Below the pieces are notes generated by a model. It had not been told where the DNA came from, did no database searches, and saw only the letters and a program-made list of their open reading frames with translations. DNA of 7,842 nucleotides from the NCBI GenBank assembly GCA_029571495.1, contig JAKPSO010000571.1, positions 1-7,842 of the forward strand, written 5' to 3'. The stretch's first letter is position 1. Every line of letters begins with the position of its first letter. Source of the stretch: Pseudomonadota bacterium (lineage in GTDB: Bacteria > Pseudomonadota > Gammaproteobacteria > Burkholderiales > Casimicrobiaceae). Below are positions 6,431-7,842 of this stretch, piece after piece. The position numbers and the translations under genes were made by a program.

Positions 6431-6946
6431 ATGCTGAACACCCACCTCCCGGAAACACACGACGGGCTCGACCGCGTTCTCAACGGCGCTACCGCTGCCA
6501 AAAGTGCCTTTGCCGACGTTTTCTCGGCCAAACAAGTACCGACCTACGTTCTCGGCCTCACGATCATGGCCGTCGTCACCGCCACCGAACGCGCGCTCGA
6601 TGCCATCGAAACGGGCTTTGCCTACGAATGGGCGATTCTGTCTGTGGTCGCGCTTCTGACCTTCGGCCTGCTTTCCCGCTTCGTCATGCGCACCACGCGC
6701 GAAACCCAGTCGTGGGCGAGGTCCTACGCGGCGAAAGTACGCGCCAAACGCTCTGACCAAAAACTGTGGGCCACCGCCAATCGCGATCCGCGCGTGATGA
6801 ACGACATACTGTGCGCCCAAGGCCGCGATGAGCAACTTGTTGATGAGCTACCGCCGACGCAACCAAATGGCAAAGTCAAAGGCGCGATGATCGACGACGG
6901 GCTGGCACCACTCGCACCGTGGGCGCAGGCTACGCGCTACTACTAA
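6431..6946 (+). CDS. Small membrane protein of unknown function, two predicted helices
   Basis: I do not recognise this 171-residue protein. Its translation start is well supported by AAAGGA (6417-6422) eight bases before the ATG. A polar N-terminus (1-35) is followed by a first hydrophobic segment, about 37-52 (VPTYVLGLTIMAVVTA), a short acidic linker with ERALDAIE, and a second segment, about 67-85 (WAILSVVALLTFGLLSRFV). The chain then becomes strongly basic (R87 to K111, including KVRAKRSDQK), which by the positive-inside rule places both termini in the cytoplasm. The cytoplasmic part contains DQKLWATANRDPRVMNDIL, similar in flavour to conserved hypothetical proteins of Burkholderiales, and a low-complexity Pro-rich tail ending in RYY. 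It has no signal peptide or catalytic motif. The gene is divergent from lysR, whose product probably controls it, and ends at a strong terminator. Confidence 0.85.
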   Translation: MLNTHLPETHDGLDRVLNGATAAKSAFADVFSAKQVPTYVLGLTIMAVVTATERALDAIETGFAYEWAILSVVALLTFGLLSRFVMRTTRETQSWARSYAAKVRAKRSDQKLWATANRDPRVMNDILCAQGRDEQLVDELPPTQPNGKVKGAMIDDGLAPLAPWAQATRYY

Positions 6947-6990
6947 GCGACACAACACGCTGCGCAGCGGCAAGCGTGACCGCAAACGAA

Positions 6991-7018
6991 AACGCCCCAA
7001 TCGGGGCGTTTTTTCTTT
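6991..7018. terminator. Bidirectional intrinsic terminator
   Basis: AACGCCCC (6991-6998) and GGGGCGTT (7003-7010) form a perfect 8-bp stem with loop AATC. On the plus strand the T run TTTTTTCTTT (7009-7018) follows, ending the membrane protein transcript 45 bases after its stop. On the minus strand the stem is followed by TTTTCGTTT (the TT of the stem onwards), so it can also end the methyltransferase transcript, whose stop is at 7041. Confidence 0.9.
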
Positions 7019-7040
7019 GTGTCCGCAACGTGGATTCAGG

Positions 7041-7703
7041 CTACTGCGCCGGCAAGTCGTATTCAAAATACCAAAAATTATCAAGGGCTCGGAATTCACA
7101 GCGACTCGCGCCAAAGCCCTGTGCAAGCGCTTCAAGCCGAGCTCGCGAAGGAAAGTTTTTCAGCACGCGATGCGTCGTGCCGTCGCGCAACGGCCGCTGC
7201 TGATACGTGTTGCCTTGGTCGTCCGTTTCGACGATCGGGAACTCAGCGCACTGCACCGTCGAATTGTCGATCAGCACGACGCGTGCACCGGGCTGCAGCC
7301 GTGCATGCAGGCTTCCGAAAAACTCTGTAGAGCGCTCGTGCGGAACGTGCGAGAACCAGAGGCCCGCAAACGCACCATGAAATTGCCCTAAGGTCGCTGG
7401 CAACGCATAAGCGTCGGCAATGAAGCAATCCGCTTGCGAGAGTCCCGCGCGGGTCCTCGCGATCTCAAGAGGCTCCGCGACACCGTCGGTCGCGACGTAA
7501 CGCAGACACTCAGGCGCGATGTGTTGCGACCAGTAACCCGTGCCACAGGCTATTTCAAGAACCTCGCGCCCACGCAGTCGCTCTGGCAAATGCTTCTTCA
7601 GAAACGCAATGTCATCTCGACGCTCCGGCTTCTCGTACACAGCATCGTAATACGACGCACGAGAGGCGTAGTAAACCCTCATTTCACGATCTGAAGCGTC
7701 CAT
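7041..7703 (-). CDS. Class I SAM-dependent methyltransferase
   Basis: Predicted cytosolic S-adenosylmethionine-dependent methyltransferase of 220 residues with a Rossmann-like fold. Motif I is VLEIACGTG (48-56), where the Gly-rich loop binds SAM. The acidic residue closing the second strand is D73 in YVATDG, expected to contact the ribose hydroxyls. FIADAYALP and the hydrophobic FAGLWFSHVPHE segment follow as post-motifs, and PGARVVLIDNS forms a later core strand. An N-terminal helix region with YYASRASYYDAVYEKPERRDD is typical of a widespread unnamed group. The acceptor substrate is not predictable. The ATG at 7703-7701 is chosen; the frame opens earlier with TTG at 7715, less likely. It lies 71 bases downstream of the LytM-domain gene on the same strand and could share its transcript. 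Confidence 0.93.
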   Translation of the reverse strand: MDASDREMRVYYASRASYYDAVYEKPERRDDIAFLKKHLPERLRGREVLEIACGTGYWSQHIAPECLRYVATDGVAEPLEIARTRAGLSQADCFIADAYALPATLGQFHGAFAGLWFSHVPHERSTEFFGSLHARLQPGARVVLIDNSTVQCAEFPIVETDDQGNTYQQRPLRDGTTHRVLKNFPSRARLEALAQGFGASRCEFRALDNFWYFEYDLPAQ

Positions 7704-7723
7704 CTGGCCACTCAATCAAGCAT

Positions 7724-7763
7724 CGCCAACAAGCCTACTTGGCGGCGACTCGCTGTAAGCGAG
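7724..7763. repeat. Two tandem hairpins between LytM-domain gene and methyltransferase gene
   Basis: CGCCAA (7724-7729) pairs with TTGGCG (7739-7744) over a 9-base loop. CTCGCT (7749-7754) pairs with AGCGAG (7758-7763) over a 3-base loop. Both stems are perfect over 6 bp. Neither is followed by a T run on the minus strand, so they look like RNA-structure or processing elements rather than intrinsic terminators. Confidence 0.4.
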
Positions 7764-7774
7764 CGTCCTCCGCA

Positions 7775-7842
7775 CTAGCGCGGCATCAACGCTAGCGGAT
7801 CCAGTGGACGCCCCTGACGGCGGACTTCAAAGTGCATCTTGT
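7775..7842 (-). CDS. LytM/M23-domain protein, C-terminal 22 codons (NlpD-like)
   Basis: Only the last 22 residues are in the window, reading KMHFEVRRQGRPLD, then PLALMPR and a TAG stop (7777-7775). This is the characteristic end of the LytM (peptidase M23) domain, where active enzymes carry HxHFEVR. Here the first His position is Lys (K-M-H), as in degenerate LytM proteins such as the amidase activator NlpD, which switch on cell-wall amidases during division rather than cutting murein. In betaproteobacteria nlpD often precedes rpoS, but here a methyltransferase gene follows. EnvC-type or another M23 protein remains possible because the diagnostic N-terminal part is outside the window. Confidence 0.75.
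   Translation of the reverse strand, partial: KMHFEVRRQGRPLDPLALMPR

Noticed and set aside
6958..6969. 12-base perfect palindrome CGCTGCGCAGCG after the membrane protein gene
   Set aside because: Short, GC-rich, in a stretch before a strong terminator; likely chance and no operator class fits.
7704..7715. TTG start adding four residues to the methyltransferase
   Set aside because: An ATG four codons downstream is a better start and the added residues carry no conserved sequence.
1..7842. Defence, phage, CRISPR or transposon content
   Set aside because: No repeat arrays, integrase, transposase or known defence domain was seen on either strand.

Overview
The window reads like a chromosomal segment of a betaproteobacterium, most probably Burkholderiales. 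It is moderately GC-rich. It carries a general porin of the Bordetella/Burkholderia/Neisseria type with a terminal Phe, a TrpS of the form common in that class, and a typical Burkholderiales-style mix of LysR regulator and small membrane protein genes. No tRNA, rRNA, CRISPR array, insertion sequence or phage gene was seen. Every gene looks intact except the two cut by the window edges.

Left part (1-1466, minus strand): a compact pair made of a site-2 protease (M50) gene followed, 9 bases after its stop, by trpS, whose 3' end lies outside the window. Directly upstream on the same strand is a porin gene (1620-2858). It has a perfect Shine-Dalgarno and its own intrinsic terminator (1552-1586), so it is a separate transcription unit.

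Centre (2859-5345): a 453-base gene-free divergent region separates the porin from a plus-strand TonB-dependent receptor whose plug domain resembles the ZnuD zinc-receptor family. This region holds the most interesting signals. An ATGCAA hexamer occurs three times, with a fourth copy inverted, on an 11-base period, next to and just downstream of a plausible -10 box. Further upstream is a 30-base dyad. The receptor also carries an EF-hand-like acidic loop.

Right part (5347-7842): a LysR-type regulator on the minus strand ends one base from the receptor stop and is divergent from a small two-helix membrane protein of unknown function. The shared 118-base promoter region contains a T-N11-A LysR box lying over the predicted lysR -10, which suggests autoregulation. 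A strong bidirectional terminator separates the membrane protein from a minus-strand SAM-dependent methyltransferase. Upstream of that, the window ends in the last 22 codons of a LytM/M23-domain protein resembling the amidase activator NlpD.

Functionally, the porin and the receptor are both outer-membrane uptake proteins that share a divergent control region. The LysR regulator probably controls itself and its divergent neighbour, and less certainly the receptor. No complete undescribed system is evident. The best leads are the receptor control region with its metal-loop variant, and the LysR/membrane-protein pair.
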